DNA of 64,000 nt from Ipomoea triloba (lineage: Eukaryota; Streptophyta; Magnoliopsida; Solanales; Convolvulaceae). Below are positions 1-13,144 of this stretch, piece by piece (positions within the stretch are counted from its first letter, which is position 1; each line of letters opens with the position of its first letter). The notes under the pieces were generated by a model. It was not told the DNA's origin. It did not search any database and worked only from the letters and a program-made list of their open reading frames with translations. The position numbers and the translations under genes were made by a program. The stretch spans positions 11,983,994 through 12,047,993 of the forward strand of contig NC_044919.1 in NCBI RefSeq assembly GCF_003576645.1, read 5' to 3'.

Positions 1-619
1 ATTACTGCGCCAAACTTATAGCTAGTAGGTGTAATAATTTTATTTCTTTATAGAATACTATCACATTTTTTTAGAGACAGGTGCTATATGCCAACTTAGC
101 CAACAATATAATTTTCTAGCCACCAATTAATGGACTTGACTCTTTAACGACTTTCGGCCAATACAACCCTAGTTAGTTTTTAGGATATGATACAAGTAGT
201 TCATGATGCTTGAACATTCACCTTTTGGGATAGAGATTTGGATTTTTGATGTTTGATCAAGTTTTCTTATTCTCCTGAAATTTTATATTTTAAACTTTAT
301 AGAATAGGGAAAATATCATTTTTAGTAATCTAATTATACACGTGGTATAGACTTAGTCTTTAAGTTATATGCTTGATCATTTTATGCCCCTATGTGATAT
401 GGGAAGTGACAACTTTAATTTAGTCTCTCGGAAACTATTTATGCAACTAATATGTAAATAACGGTCACTTTATGCATATTTTCAAAAAAAAAAAAAACGG
501 TCACTTTATGCATAATTTATAGTTTAAATAACTCAAGAATGCAAGGACTAATTCTACCATAAGTATAACTGGAGGACCAGAATGCAATTTTCCCTGTCTA
601 TAATTATATGTTTTCTTAG
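1..619 (+). other. Probable intron 1 of the first aldo-keto reductase gene
   Basis: AT-rich DNA with no coding signal, ending in a plausible acceptor (TTCTTAG) immediately before exon 2. The first exon, which in the paralogue at 9586 encodes the N-terminal 81 residues, is absent here, so it lies left of the window or is lost. A short TIR element sits inside (306-595). Confidence 0.5.
306..595. mobile_element. Short TIR element (MITE-like) in intron 1
   Basis: The left end starts AGGGAAAATATCATTTTTAG. The reverse complement of the right end starts AGGGAAAATTGCATTCTGG. The two ends stay alignable for roughly 30 bp, as expected of terminal inverted repeats. The element is about 290 bp, AT-rich and non-coding. 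I see no clear target-site duplication, so class and exact limits are uncertain. Confidence 0.45.
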
Positions 620-2283
<1,664 letters not shown>

Positions 2284-2817
2284 TTGGTAATAATGTTCAT
2301 TTTAGAGGCTGTATGGTAGCCAAGAAAATTATTCTGGAGTTTACTATGTCTTTTAGAGTTGTTTGAGAATAAGAGAGTGAAAACCATGTAGTAATGCACT
2401 AATGCACTATATAAACCCGCAAATATTACCCGAGATTGTGCACTAGGTATATCTACTTTGTGATTTTAGCTGACAAAGAACAAATGACTATAAGGAAGTA
2501 AACCAGCATGTGACCTTGTAGTTACAAGTTTGTATACTTATTATTTAGCTATATTGGCTGGGGTTATCCCTAATGTTGTCTTCCTTTATACTTAGGTTAT
2601 TTTTGGTTGGACACTTTTGTACTCTATTATGAGATTTGGTATCCATTAATATGTTTGTTTGCATACTTTTGTTATCCTACTATTAGATTTGAAACCTTAA
2701 GTAATTACAAAACTTATTATCATTTTCCTCTTTACTTTTGAAGAATGGAATAAAAACAGGAAGAAAAAATAATAAAAAAATGAAAAGGTCATTCCATGCA
2801 TTAAATGTGAAACTTTA
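2284..2817. other. 3' flank of the first AKR gene; no gene seen
   Basis: AT-rich. Positions about 2440-2510 resemble a stretch of intron 3 of the second AKR gene (about 11040-11105), sharing the block AAATGACTATAAGGA. This is either a small dispersed repeat or residue of the tandem duplication. Confidence 0.4.
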
Positions 2818-3390
2818 ATACATACAAAAACTGGTGTGAAATCATTTCACGAATAATTAATTGTTCGTGAGACTGGTCGTGTAGTAAACAACTTGGCGTA
2901 TAATATTACAATTTCAGTTATAAATATTACAATATTTATCATTATTAACAATCATTTTTATCCTAAATAGTATCTCGATTTCATATATAAGTATTACAAT
3001 ATCTATCATAAGTAACGATTTATTTTTAATTCAAATTGGTAATAAATTTTCTACAATATGTACTACAATTTCTTTAATAAGTAACATTTCACATATAAAT
3101 ATTACAATATTTATTTATAATTAAACTTCATAAGTATTACAATTTCAGTTATATGTATTATAATATTTATCATTAGTAACAATCATTTTACCTTAAATAG
3201 TATCACAATTTCACATATAAATATTATAATTTTTATTAGTAACAGTTTATTTATTTCAAATTGATATTAAATTTTATGTAATAAGTATTATTATGATTTT
3301 AATTATAAGTAAGAAATAACTATTCTAGATTCGACCTGTCTCATAAATAAAAAAAGACAGTCTAACACAAATTTTACTCTTAATACACAC
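2818..3390. mobile_element. TIR element (MITE-like), same family as 8103-8376
   Basis: The left side has GTGAGACTGGTCG-type sequence. The right side, reverse complemented, reads GTAAAATTTGTGTTAGACTG, matching the ends of the 8103-8376 copy (AAATTTGTGCGAAACTGTCT). The interior repeats AT-rich ATAAATATTACAATATTTAT motifs. No coding potential; limits approximate. Confidence 0.45.
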
Positions 3391-3483
3391 ACACACACAT
3401 AATATATACTCCATATTTTTTTTTAATATATTGTCAACTACCCAACCCATTTTCCTAACGTTTGTACCTTACAACCCCGTACC

Positions 3484-4109
3484 TAGAGCTGTTAACGAAC
3501 CAAATATAAACGAACGGAGGTTGTTCGTGTTCGTTTGTTAGGGATTTTGGAGTGTTTGCGTTCATGTTCGTTTGTTAAGGTCTTTGAAAATCATGTTCGT
3601 GTGCGTTTGTTAAGCGTTCATTAGTGTTTGTTAACGTCCGCGAACGTGTTCGTTAATGTGTTAACGAACACGTTCACGAATGTGTTTGTTAATGTTAGCG
3701 AACACGTTCACGAACATGTTTGTGTACGTCATGAAAATGTTTGTGAACACTTAATTACCAAACACCTGCACATGTTCATGAACACAATTCGTTCGTAAAC
3801 AAGACATAATCTAAGTTCACGAACAATAACCAAACAAACAACACAACTATATATGTTTGCATTGTGAACATGTTCGTGAACATTATTAAATGAACACTTA
3901 ACGAGCTTGATCGCGAACATTACTAAATGAACATAAACGAGCTTATTCACGAACATTACTTAACGAACACAAACGAGCTTGTTCACGATCTCTTAGCAAA
4001 CGAGCTTATCACTGTTCAAAATCTGTTCATTTATTAACCGAGCTATAAATTTTGTTGGTTAATGTTAAACGAACGGTTATCGAACACGAGTAGTTTGTCG
4101 AAAGCTCTA
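3484..4109. mobile_element. Non-autonomous hAT-like element with GTTCGTGAAC-rich interior
   Basis: Ends are TAGAGCTGTTAACGAAC and, reverse complemented, TAGAGCTTTCGACAAAC. The interior is almost wholly degenerate, self-complementary CGAACA/TGTTCG motifs on both strands. A truncated relative lies at about 37960-38145. No convincing target-site duplication is visible, so hAT assignment rests on the short TAG-type ends. Confidence 0.5.
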
Positions 4110-4214
4110 TTCGCTTTAACCTGTAAACTTTCCATCACTTCTCACTCCAAAAACATTATACATGGCTTCCAATTACCCTTAGGCCTAATTAACTCATGGA
4201 TCTTCACTTTCTAG

Positions 4215-4720
4215 CCTAATTTCGGGTTGTTATGCCATGCACCCAGGTCCACCTTGCAAGGTGGACTTGGGTCTACATTCACATACATTATACTCTACAT
4301 TCACATACACTATACTCTACATTCACAATTTGTAAACTCCACATTCACACATTCAAAATTCTATATTCACAGGTCCTATACTCCACATTCACAACTTGAG
4401 AACTCCACATTCACACATTACAGGGCTACAAGTTGCTAGAACTTCTTAACTCTATTACAGATTCACACATGCATAACTATACATTCACGATTTCTATACT
4501 CCATATTCACAATTTGAAACCTCCACATTCACACATTTCTGGACAACTCTACATTCACACAATCATAAATCTACATTCATGATTTCTATACTCTACATTC
4601 ACACATTTTTGCACAACTCTATATTCAGCAATATGTTTACTAATTAAAAAAAAAAAAAAGAGAAGACAAAAACGACATAGTTTTGGACCCAGGTCCACAG
4701 CATAATTTGCCCCTAATTTC
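4215..4720. mobile_element. Mutator-like non-autonomous TIR element with CTACATTCACA minisatellite interior
   Basis: The 9-bp direct repeat CCTAATTTC flanks the element (4215-4223 and 4712-4720). Inside it, the ends are GGGTTGTTATGCCATGCACC and, reverse complemented, GGGCAAATTATGCTGTGGAC. The interior (about 4270-4630) consists of irregular CTACATTCACA/CTCCATATTCACA tandem units. End sequence and duplication length match the elements at 34313 and 48603, whose interiors are unrelated to this one. MULE assignment is inferred from the 9-bp duplication. Confidence 0.65.
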
Positions 4721-4930
4721 ATGTTGGGCTTAGTCCCCATTCCTCTATCATCAAATTAATTTTATTTTTTTTTAATTCACAGGCCTGCGTAGGCATTTAT
4801 TACATTATTACTAAATATCAACAACAATTTTGTTTGTTTTTGTTAACGTGGTTTAGCCTGGTGGGAGTTCGACTCTAAATTTTAATAGGCTGGTTCCAGT
4901 TTAAGAAAATAGATGCTCAGATAACAAGAA

Positions 4931-5003
4931 CACGCCCAGTGGGACTCGAACCCACAATCGCTTGATTAGAAGTCAAGCGCCTTATCCATTAGGCCATGGG
5001 CGC
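4931..5003 (-). tRNA. tRNA-Arg (anticodon TCT)
   Basis: On the minus strand the whole cloverleaf folds. The acceptor GCGCCCA pairs with TGGGCGT (first pair G-U) and the discriminator is G. The D-arm contains TAATGGATAA. The anticodon stem CTTGA/TCAAG encloses loop CTTCTAA with anticodon TCT. The T-arm is GTGGG TTCGAGT CCCAC. There is no intron and CCA is not encoded, as expected of a nuclear tRNA gene. It reads AGA codons. Confidence 0.95.
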
Positions 5004-5009
5004 TACTTG

Positions 5010-5467
5010 TTAATATAAGCCTGTTGAATTTACTTGTAGCAAACTAAAATTAGGGTTGTCACCGAAACCGCAAAAGGGTTAATTATCAAAACTACCATAA
5101 ATAAGAGCATAATATTTAGCACTTGACCCCATGAAAAATTCAATTGGTTCTAAAGGTAAAATTTTTTACAAGAAACTAATGAGCATGTCTCACTAACGGC
5201 AATGTAGGAGCATTCTTTGTGCGCAGTGAGCAAAAATCTAATCTCTGTTAATTAGTTGAGTCACCATAATACCATGATTTATCCCTTTCATAAGCTGCCG
5301 AGTTGGAGCGGGGGAGCGCTTGAGGATGGTAATTTTACCTTTTTGTCACAAGAATATTTAGCACCCTAATGATGATTATTTGGCGGTGATGGTTGATGAG
5401 GAAGGCTAGTTTCTCCAATGATCTATGATCATTCCAGCTATGACATCACAATATTCACTACATTGTT

Positions 5468-5527
<60 letters not shown>

Positions 5528-5759
5528 TGTAAAATACTAGCTACTTGGGCTCTCAAAATTTACTTTCACCCTTTACTACCTCATACAAATTTTTAATATA
5601 GAGATAGGATAACTTATTATTGTTTGTCATGCCAAGAAATAAATGTGAGTGAGTAGAGTTTGAGAGTCCATGTAGTAAAATTGGGTGATCATACCACTAA
5701 TTAAAAAAAAAAAATAGCTACCAATTAGATATTGCCATCTCAAGAGGGAAAGTTTGTAG
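5010..5759. repeat. Intergenic AT-rich DNA with a TAA/TTA microsatellite
   Basis: 5470-5526 is a run of TAA followed by ATT units that together form a perfect palindrome. No gene is supported in the rest. The phrase about an approach to constant sequence around 5550-5700 resembles dispersed repeat text at 20680-20830 and 47480-47680. Confidence 0.5.
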
Positions 5760-6425
5760 GGGAAATACACGAGGGGTTCGTAGTGTTGGTTTTATGATTT
5801 TTGGGTAGTCAATGGCTGGTCAACACTATCGTTAAAATAACGAGTATATGGGAATATAAAGAAAAAAAATATAGAGAATAAATATTTTGTACTACTGATA
5901 ATTGTTTGTTTTCTCCCCATGTATGGGAGTCTATTTATACAAGTGGGATGAGAGCCCTAAAAGAAATAAAACTCCTAGACTACTTCATATTGGAGTTCTT
6001 ATTACATTAGAAATAAGAAGCTCAATCCTTATTACATTATGAATAGTAAGCTAATCCTTATTAATCTTACTAAATTCCTAGATCGCCCCATATTGAGTGT
6101 CTTCCTTGGACTTTCTTGCTCTGGGCCTGATTTGGATACTTCTTGGGTTTACACCATTCAGTCTTGAGATCTTCTGGCTTGACCAACTGCCAAAGAGGCT
6201 GTTTGATTAGTTAGCGCCCTAGTACCATATCTATCATCCAATCCTCAACTTTCTTGAGACTTGCGAAGTCGACGACACATGCAAGAAAGTAAAATATCAA
6301 ATCCAAGCATATTTTGAGCGCCTAATAGTCCATAGTGAGCCCCCTGAGTCAGAGCTGAGTATAGGGGCATAGATTACACAATTGCCTCATTAAAAATCTT
6401 AGACTAAGAAAAATTCAATGACTTA
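5760..6425 (-). mobile_element. LTR-retrotransposon fragment (LTR/internal junction)
   Basis: 6330-6420 contains GAGCCCCCTGAGTC followed about 45 bp later by TTGCCTCATTAAAAATCTTA. The large element at 56.7 kb has the same order: a C7 tract, then TTGCCTCGTTAAAAACCTT. DNA to the left (5760-6330) would then be LTR, including a promoter-like GTCTATTTATACAAG. Only the fragment remains; no coding region. Confidence 0.45.
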
Positions 6426-6462
6426 AATTATGTTAATTTTAAATGGTCTTTTATCATTGTTA

Positions 6463-7952
6463 CTAGTTTTATACGCGCATTGCGCGAATGGGTTAATACC
6501 CAATGTTTATATTTAAATAAATATTTGAAAGTTTATCAATGTAAGATTATATAGGAGAAGTTTATACATGGGTAATTGAATGTCGAATTTTTTTATTTAA
6601 ATATCTAACTCAAAGGATATGAATCTAAGATAATATAGAAAATTCATTATAATTATTACTAAAATAAATGTTTGCAACCTTGTAAAATCGATAGTATAAA
6701 TATTTGGTCTAAAAATAATAGTCTAAATAAATACTACTTTTAATTTGAATTTTTCTAAGTGTTCTTAATTCTGTTTTGAGTAAAATTGTCATTGTCTTCA
6801 TCTTTACTATTTGTTCTCTTCCTGCTTTTTTTTGGTAGTGTGTTATTTGCAATTCGGTTATTGTTGGTAGCATAGATGACAACGTCATGCAATGAGATTA
6901 TGATATAGGAGCTATGGACTTTCCTTTAGGTGTTCTGCTTGGGGTTCATTTGGTTCAACCATTATTGTTGAATGAGTTATTGTGGATAAAGAAATCCCTA
7001 GTTTAAGAAAAAAGATTAAATAAATTAATAAAAGTTTAAAAATTTAAAATATTATGTATTCCAAAGATATTAAAAGGTAGTTTCTCGCATCAATTTGCTG
7101 GGTAATGAGTTATTTGAGTACTTTCATTGTCAACAAATCCCCCAAGTAGTTAATATGATTGGTTTCAAACTATTGTTTTTTATTTTTTTCATGGTATTAA
7201 AGAAATACATATGTATCATTTTTTGGTGTAACTACTAATTTATTTAATTCAATAAGAGTAAAATAGAGTGATTCCGCTTCAATTTGTTGGGTTATTTGAG
7301 TACCCTCTTTGCCAACCAATCCCCAAGTAGTTAATATAATTTGTTTCAAATTATTTTAATTTTTTTTCATAATATTAATAAAATACTTGGTAAATAAATA
7401 TATAATATTATTTTATACTATAACTTTGATATTTAATTACAATATATTGTAAAAATAAGATAATGAACAATGTAATGAATATCAATTGATAAATTTGAAT
7501 GTAAAGAATCTTTGCATGAGATAAAATAAAGACAATATAACTAATCAAATAAAGGTATTGTAGACACATAACTCTAAATTAAAGAAATACATATGTATCA
7601 TTTTTTGTTGTAGCTACTAATTTATTTAATTTAATAACAGTAAAATAGAGTGAGAAACTTAATTATGTCAAATTTGATTGAGATGAGGTTCGAACCTAAG
7701 ACCTTTCTTATAGAAATTAATGGGTAAGTTAAAAGTTAACGGAATATTAACGGAGAAGAGAATATTTAACGGATAATCATAAAAGTAAGGTTAAATTAGG
7801 TAATCTCTATTAATAATATTAATCTGAATTATCTTAATCATCTATTTGATTAAATAATTCATCTGAACCATCAATTTGATTAAATAATTTGACCGCCATT
7901 TTTTCTACCCATTTTAGGCCTAACTCTCTTTGGCTCTTATTAGTATAGTAGA
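6463..7952 (-). mobile_element. Non-autonomous Helitron, copy A
   Basis: Read on the minus strand it begins TCTACTATACTAATAAGAGC and ends in CTAG, followed by host T. The 3' end carries a short GC hairpin (GCGC-AAT-GCGC) about 10 nt before CTAG. 5' TC, 3' CTRR with a subterminal hairpin, and no TIR or duplication are the defining Helitron traits. It is homologous end-to-end with copy B (49962-51512), which lies in the opposite orientation. No ORF. Confidence 0.85.
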
Positions 7953-8102
7953 TATAAATAGAATTTGCAGCCAAATGTATGGGAATGCATGGCTTTAAAA
8001 AAAAAAAATTATTCCACAAGTCATAAAGAGGTTTTTTTTTTTTTTTTATTTTATTTTTTTGCAATGGTAGATCATACTAGTATTTTGAGTAGATCATATT
8101 AA

Positions 8103-8376
8103 AGGTAAAAATTTGTGCGAAACTGTCTCAGGAATTCTTGTCCGTGAGATCGGTCGGATCAAGTATACTAAAGAAAAATGTAATACTAATCAGGAATAAA
8201 ATGTTTGTTATGTATTAGAGGAAGTGTAATGCTTTTTTAGCACTTTCCCTTAAATTACAAATAATAAACACTTTATTCATGATTAATATTACATTTTTGA
8301 ATATAACTATTATTAGTTATTACATTTTGATATTGACCCGACATGTCTCACAGTCGATGAGACGTGTCACAGGAGA
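8103..8376. mobile_element. Short TIR element (MITE-like)
   Basis: The left end AAATTTGTGCGAAACTGTCT, with GTCCGTGAGATCGGTCGGATC just inside, faces a right end whose complement carries GTGACACGTCTCATCGACTG. The ends are imperfect inverted repeats. It is related to the longer element at 2818-3390. Confidence 0.45.
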
Positions 8377-8381
8377 CTTAA

Positions 8382-9182
8382 TTACTCTTTAATATAATAT
8401 GTTCGCCCCCCGGTGTTGTTATTGTTCCGGCCACGTCCAGCGTAATAAGCTGCGGGCGAGGTTTGCGGCAACGAAGGATCCGTGCCACCAAAATCATCGG
8501 CATGAAGAAACTCCTGCGCCTGTAGGTGATCCGCCAATTGCAGTAGGGTGATTGGCGTCGCAGCCGCCGTGAGGGTGCTCGCCATGGCGCGGAACTCCGG
8601 GCGCAATCCCCGGAGAACGTACAGGAGTTGTTCGTCGGAAGTGAGCGGTCGCCCGGCTAGCGACAATGCTTCGACAAGCATCTGTGCTTGCCCGAGGTAC
8701 TCTGCCGGGGTGGAGTTGTTCTGACAAAGGGTCTGAAACTGTCCGAGAAGGCTCAGACATCTCGTTCGGGATTGAGACGCGAAGGCAGCTGTGATCGATT
8801 CCCACACCTCCCTGGAAGTGTCCTTACCGACGGCCAAATACATGACCTCGCTGGTTAGGGAAGAAACAATGAGGGAGAGGATACCTTGATCATGCTGTAC
8901 CCACGATGTGTACGCCGGGTTGGGAATCGGAGGTGACAGGTTGGTGGGTGACGACGGCGCGGCGGCAGGGATGGTGGGAGCTGGGCAGGGAACGGAACCA
9001 TCCAAGAATCCTAATAACCCTTGGCTACGGAAGAAAGGAAGGATTTGTGTGCGCCAATATATGTAATTTCTGGCCGTTAATTTGATGGATACGTGATGGT
9101 TGGCGGTGGAGATAGAGGCCGCCGGCGGCGACGACACGGCAACGAGAGGGGTTATGGCGCCATCAGAAGGTGGTGCTGCCAT
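8382..9182 (-). pseudogene. Ty1/copia Gag fragment
   Basis: 266 codons open from ATG 9182. The protein has the copia Gag opening: KLTARNYIYWRTQILPFFRS (DUF4219/UBN2-type), then a W..HDQGILSLIVSS block and a helical region ending LRGLRPEFRAMASTL. It stops soon after GRGRNNNNTGG, before any zinc knuckle. Protease, integrase and RT are missing, so the element is truncated at about 8382, where AT-rich MITE DNA begins. The GC content is visibly higher than the surroundings, as usual for a recent element. Retained gag coding could still be translated, but mobility is not expected. Confidence 0.85.
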
Positions 9183-9231
9183 CGGAAAGTGGTTGAGTAG
9201 GGTGTTTAGGGTTGAGAGGAACTAACCTAGG

Positions 9232-9365
9232 CTGATACCAGATGAACTTAGGTTGTTGATAGATTAACTGAATTACATGAATTATGCAGTACCTATATGA
9301 GAGCCAACATAAGACTCTCCTAGGCTATAGGTATTGGCTATTGACTATAACTAACCACTACTGAC
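9232..9365 (-). mobile_element. Primer-binding site and LTR stub of the copia fragment
   Basis: On the minus strand TGGTATCAG (9240-9232) matches the usual tRNA-iMet primer-binding start of plant copia elements. It sits about 50 bp upstream of the gag ATG. DNA from about 9243 to the right would be the end of the 5' LTR. Its outer limit is not clear. Confidence 0.5.
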
Positions 9366-9520
9366 TAAACCATATAATATAAAAACTATAATAAGTTACA
9401 TGGTTAATACTGATTAGTGATTAAGATTTATCACATTAATAAAATATTATTTTGAAGCACATATAAGATTTATGATATTAAATAAAGTAGATTGGAACCA
9501 AATTTACTCCTTATTTTAGA

Positions 9521-9530
9521 GCATATATTT
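9521..9530 (+). promoter_or_regulatory. Possible TATA region of the second AKR gene
   Basis: GCATATATTT lies about 60 bp before the ATG at 9586. It is the best TATA-like sequence near the gene, but the region is AT-rich and no transcript start is known. Confidence 0.25.
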
Positions 9531-9585
9531 AACTACTCACCGGCAAAAATAGTCAAATTGTATTTTGATTTCAGAAACAGAATCC

Positions 9586-11880
9586 ATGGCAGCAGATGCA
9601 GAGCAAGGTGAGGGAGTGAAGGTGGTGCCGAGAATGAAGCTGGGTTCACAGGGCCTAGAAGTATCAGCTCAGGGATTGGGGTGTATGGGCATGTCCGCCT
9701 TCTACGGCCCGCCCAAGCCCGACGCCGACATGATTACTCTCATCCACCACGCCGTTCACTCCGGCGTCACCTTCCTCGACACCTCCGACATCTATGGACC
9801 CCATACCAACGAGATCCTCCTTGCCAAGGTATGCCCGCTATCCGCTACACCTCTTTCTTGTTTTTTGTTTTGTTTTGTTTTTTTGACACGTGGATCATCA
9901 TCACTCTTTAATGTTTGCACATGGGTAATTTAGGGATTATTAGGTGGAGGCTAAAAACTAAGTCTAACACTTTAACTCTAAAAAATGTGACAGTATAATG
10001 ACGATACTAGTTATAGCTTTTAAATTTAGTGGTAAATCCTATCTGCACATATAGAGATTGATCCCTTAACTTTTTTTCCCTTGTGGCTGTGATGCACATA
10101 GGGGCTAATCTAGTGTGGGAGCATTGAGGGCAATTGCCCCTCCCATATAACATATGTATATTTGTACAACAAAGATAAAGATAAAGATAATAATAATAAT
10201 AATAATAATTGAGACAAAAAAAGCTTCAACAGCATTCAAACCTGGGACCTCAGGGTGAGAATAGCAGTGCTCACTCGTGTATTTCCCATTTGAAAGAATG
10301 GAGAGATCAATTTTGGTTCTCTCTAAAATGCTATAGAAATGGAAGAATGGAGATGGAGAATTGGTTTTAGTAAATAAGTTTTCCATTTTCCATTCTTCCA
10401 CTTCCTCAATTTTCTATTTTTTTAAAAAATTCTCCATTTTTTCAAGTTACTAAACGATCCCTTTGTCTTTGAAGGCGTTGAAGGGAGGGGTGAAAGAAAG
10501 GGTTGAGTTGGCAACAAAGTTTGGAATAACTTTTGTTGATGGGAAGATTGAAGTGCGTGGAGAGCCAGCCCACGTGCGGGCTTCATGTGAGGCCAGCTTG
10601 AAGCGCCTCCATCTTGATTGCATTCATTTATACTATCAACACTGCGTTGACACACGTCTGCCCATTGAAGTCACGGTTAGTCCATCCCCTTTTCATATAT
10701 GCTTAATTAATTGCTAGCTGTTCAATATTATCTTCTTATCACCTGACCTATTTGTTAATTAATTATTCTCTTAATTGTGCAAGATGGGAGAACTTAAGAA
10801 GCTAGTTGAAGAGGGTAAAATAAAATACATAGGTCTATCTGAGGCTTCAGCTTCCACAATCAGAAGAGCCCATGCTGTTCATCCAATATCAGCAGTGCAA
10901 TTGGAGTGGTCTTTGTGGTCAAGAGATGTTGAGGAACACGTAATTCCTACTTGCAGGTACCTTCATTTCATTTAGCTCCTCCCCAACTTGTTCCCGTGTT
11001 ATACGTGGGCGGGTAGCGCCCATCAACTACTTGAAGGTATGCACTAGATAAATCTAGCCTTGTGAGCATAATTGACAAATGACTATAAGGAGGTAAACTA
11101 GTTTAGGTTGTTTCATAATTGGCAGGCTCAAGCCAATTAAGAAAGTCAATAGGTTTCTATTGGGAGTCCTGATAGCTTGGTAGTTATAAAGTCAATAGTC
11201 TGACTAATGCAGTTGGGGTTGTTACTTCACAGAACACATCCTTTAATTTGTTATTAGAGTCGGCCGCTATAAAAAGCAATAGATTCTAATGTTCCGCTAC
11301 TAATTTTTTTTTTCCAGAGAGCTAGGAATTGGGATTGTTGCTTACAGTCCTTTAGGTAGGGGATTTCTATCGTCAGGTCCAAAGCTGGTTGAAAATTTCT
11401 CAAATGATGATTACCGAAAGGTTTGTGGATGGTTTGCCCATATTATAATGTTTTCTTCTCAATACAAACATATCAAGCACTTCGGTGCGATTAATATTGT
11501 TGCCTATAACTTATCTCCCTCAAATTTATTTAATTTTGCAGTATTTACCAAGGTTCCAAGCTGAAAATCTTGAACACAACAAAAAGTTATATGAAAAGAT
11601 TGTTGAAATTGCTGAAAAGAAAGGATGTAGTCCCTCACAACTAGCATTAGCCTGGGTGCACCATCAGGGGAATGATGTATGTCCCATTCCTGGTACCACT
11701 AAGATTGAGAACCTCAACCAGAACATGGGTGCATTGTCTGTGAAGTTGACACCAAAAGACATGGCCGAGCTTGGAGAAATTGGGTCAGGTGATTCAGTCA
11801 AAGGTGATAGGTATTCCCCTGGCACGAGAACTTGGAAAAATTCAGATACCCCTCCATTGTCAACGTGGAAAGATGTGTAA
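9586..11880 (+). CDS. Aldo-keto reductase (perakine reductase / auxin-induced PCNT115 type), complete
   Basis: NADPH-dependent aldo-keto reductase, about 352 residues, the usual family length. Exons: 9586-9828, 10475-10675, 10784-10956, 11318-11420, 11542-11880; phases agree and all introns are GT..AG. The start is the ATG in AATCCATGGC. The full catalytic tetrad is visible: Asp in FLDTSD and Tyr in DIYGPH (exon 1), Lys in ATKFG and His in LYYQHC (exon 2). The barrel C-terminus has [14 protein letters not shown] and ends [11 protein letters not shown]. It has the same exon structure as the gene at 620-2283, in the same orientation 7.3 kb away, so the two are tandem duplicates. Exon 1 is GC-rich compared with its surroundings, common in plant first exons. 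The substrate is unknown. Confidence 0.92.
9829..10474 (+). other. Intron 1 of the second AKR gene, with inserted repeat DNA
   Basis: Contains a repeat-like block (about 10100-10290: AATTGCCCCTCCCATATAAC and AAACCTGGGACCTCAGGGTG) and an AATAAT run near 10190. No coding. Confidence 0.5.
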
Positions 11881-12264
11881 TGGAATTGCCTCTACTAGCA
11901 ACATTTTGTAATGGTATGGAAGGTTTGTGCTTAATGGTATGAGAGGTGTTTTTGAATTGAGTGTTACCATTTAAGAATTAGAACAATGTTATGTTAAGGT
12001 AGGATGACAATGGTTTTAGATTAAAGTAATACAGATCAGATCACCCATTTGCATGTTTCAAGCCTCCAAGAAGCTTTGTCTTAAGGATGATTGGTGATGG
12101 TCGTAGTACGGTACATACTGATGGTACCGATTGAATAGAAGTCGAACTTTCAACACTTTCTCGACGATTATGTTGAACACTTAATTATATAGTCTTAAAA
12201 AAGGCGTTTAGTAAAAATAAAGTTTGCACAATGAAAATAATGATTTTTCAAAAGATTGTTAAAG
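11881..12264. other. Intergenic DNA after the second AKR gene
   Basis: No gene seen. From about 12130 it is homologous to 48550-48602 plus 49174-49260, giving the empty site for the element at 48603. Confidence 0.5.
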
Positions 12265-13144
12265 AAATAGTATGACAAGTATGTATGAGCAGATACTACA
12301 ATGTGAAATTATATCGTGAATCTTGAATGTACAAGATGGCCTAAGGTTCCTACTTCTTTTTATCAAGATGATTTATCTGAATTAATTAACATATTAGAAA
12401 CAGATAAATAAAGTAAAAGAACAAAACTAAAGTAAATAAAACCAGACACCAGAAATTGTTTACGCAGTTCGGAACTACACTCTTACGTTTGCGGGGCATT
12501 TCACGTCAGCCCAATCCACTAGATGATTACAAAGGGTTACAAGGAGTCACAAAACAACCATACAACATCAATGGTTATAAAGACACTCCTATCTATGCCT
12601 TCATCATCTTCACGCTGACCAAGTGCATACCACGAACATCTTTTAACCAATAAGCAACATCAAGCACTTCTCCATCTACGCTGTTTTAACACTCTATATA
12701 GAACTAATAAAATAGTATAGAGCTCTTAAAATAATCTGGACCAGAATAGTATATCAAAAGTTAGTAAGAAATCCCATGTATTTGAGCTCTATTTATAGCC
12801 AAACCATTAACCATACTATCCTCAATTTTTGCAGCTGAGATCCACTCAAATTAAGCTTCAACCAGAAGTATAGATCTGAGCAAAAAAAGTGGATCATGAA
12901 GAATAAATCAGGTTTGAATAAAACTGTCCACTGGACTACTCACTGACGCTGATCCAGACTATGCGAAGGAAACAGTGACTTTAATCCAGAACTAATCCAG
13001 CTAACTAAAAAACCACCTAATAAAATAACCTAAGTTTTTGACTAATAATTAAGTCAATTAAAGGTGGTCCAAATGTGTATCATTTGTACACTTATACAAT
13101 GTAATAGAGTCAGTTGTATTCAAAAAAATAGTATGACAAGTATG
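12265..13144. mobile_element. SINE tail with a nested 790-bp insertion
   Basis: A 19-bp direct repeat (AAATAGTATGACAAGTATG) flanks 12284-13125. The two inner ends are pieces of one SINE 3' tail: GAGCAGATACTACAATG on the left, TACAATGTAATAGAGTCAG and an A-run on the right. The tail is split by about 790 bp (12305-13094) bounded by the 8-bp repeat TACAATGT. The nested DNA has no ORF; part (TTTACGCAGTTCGGAACTAC) is reminiscent of copia LTRs. Confidence 0.55.
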
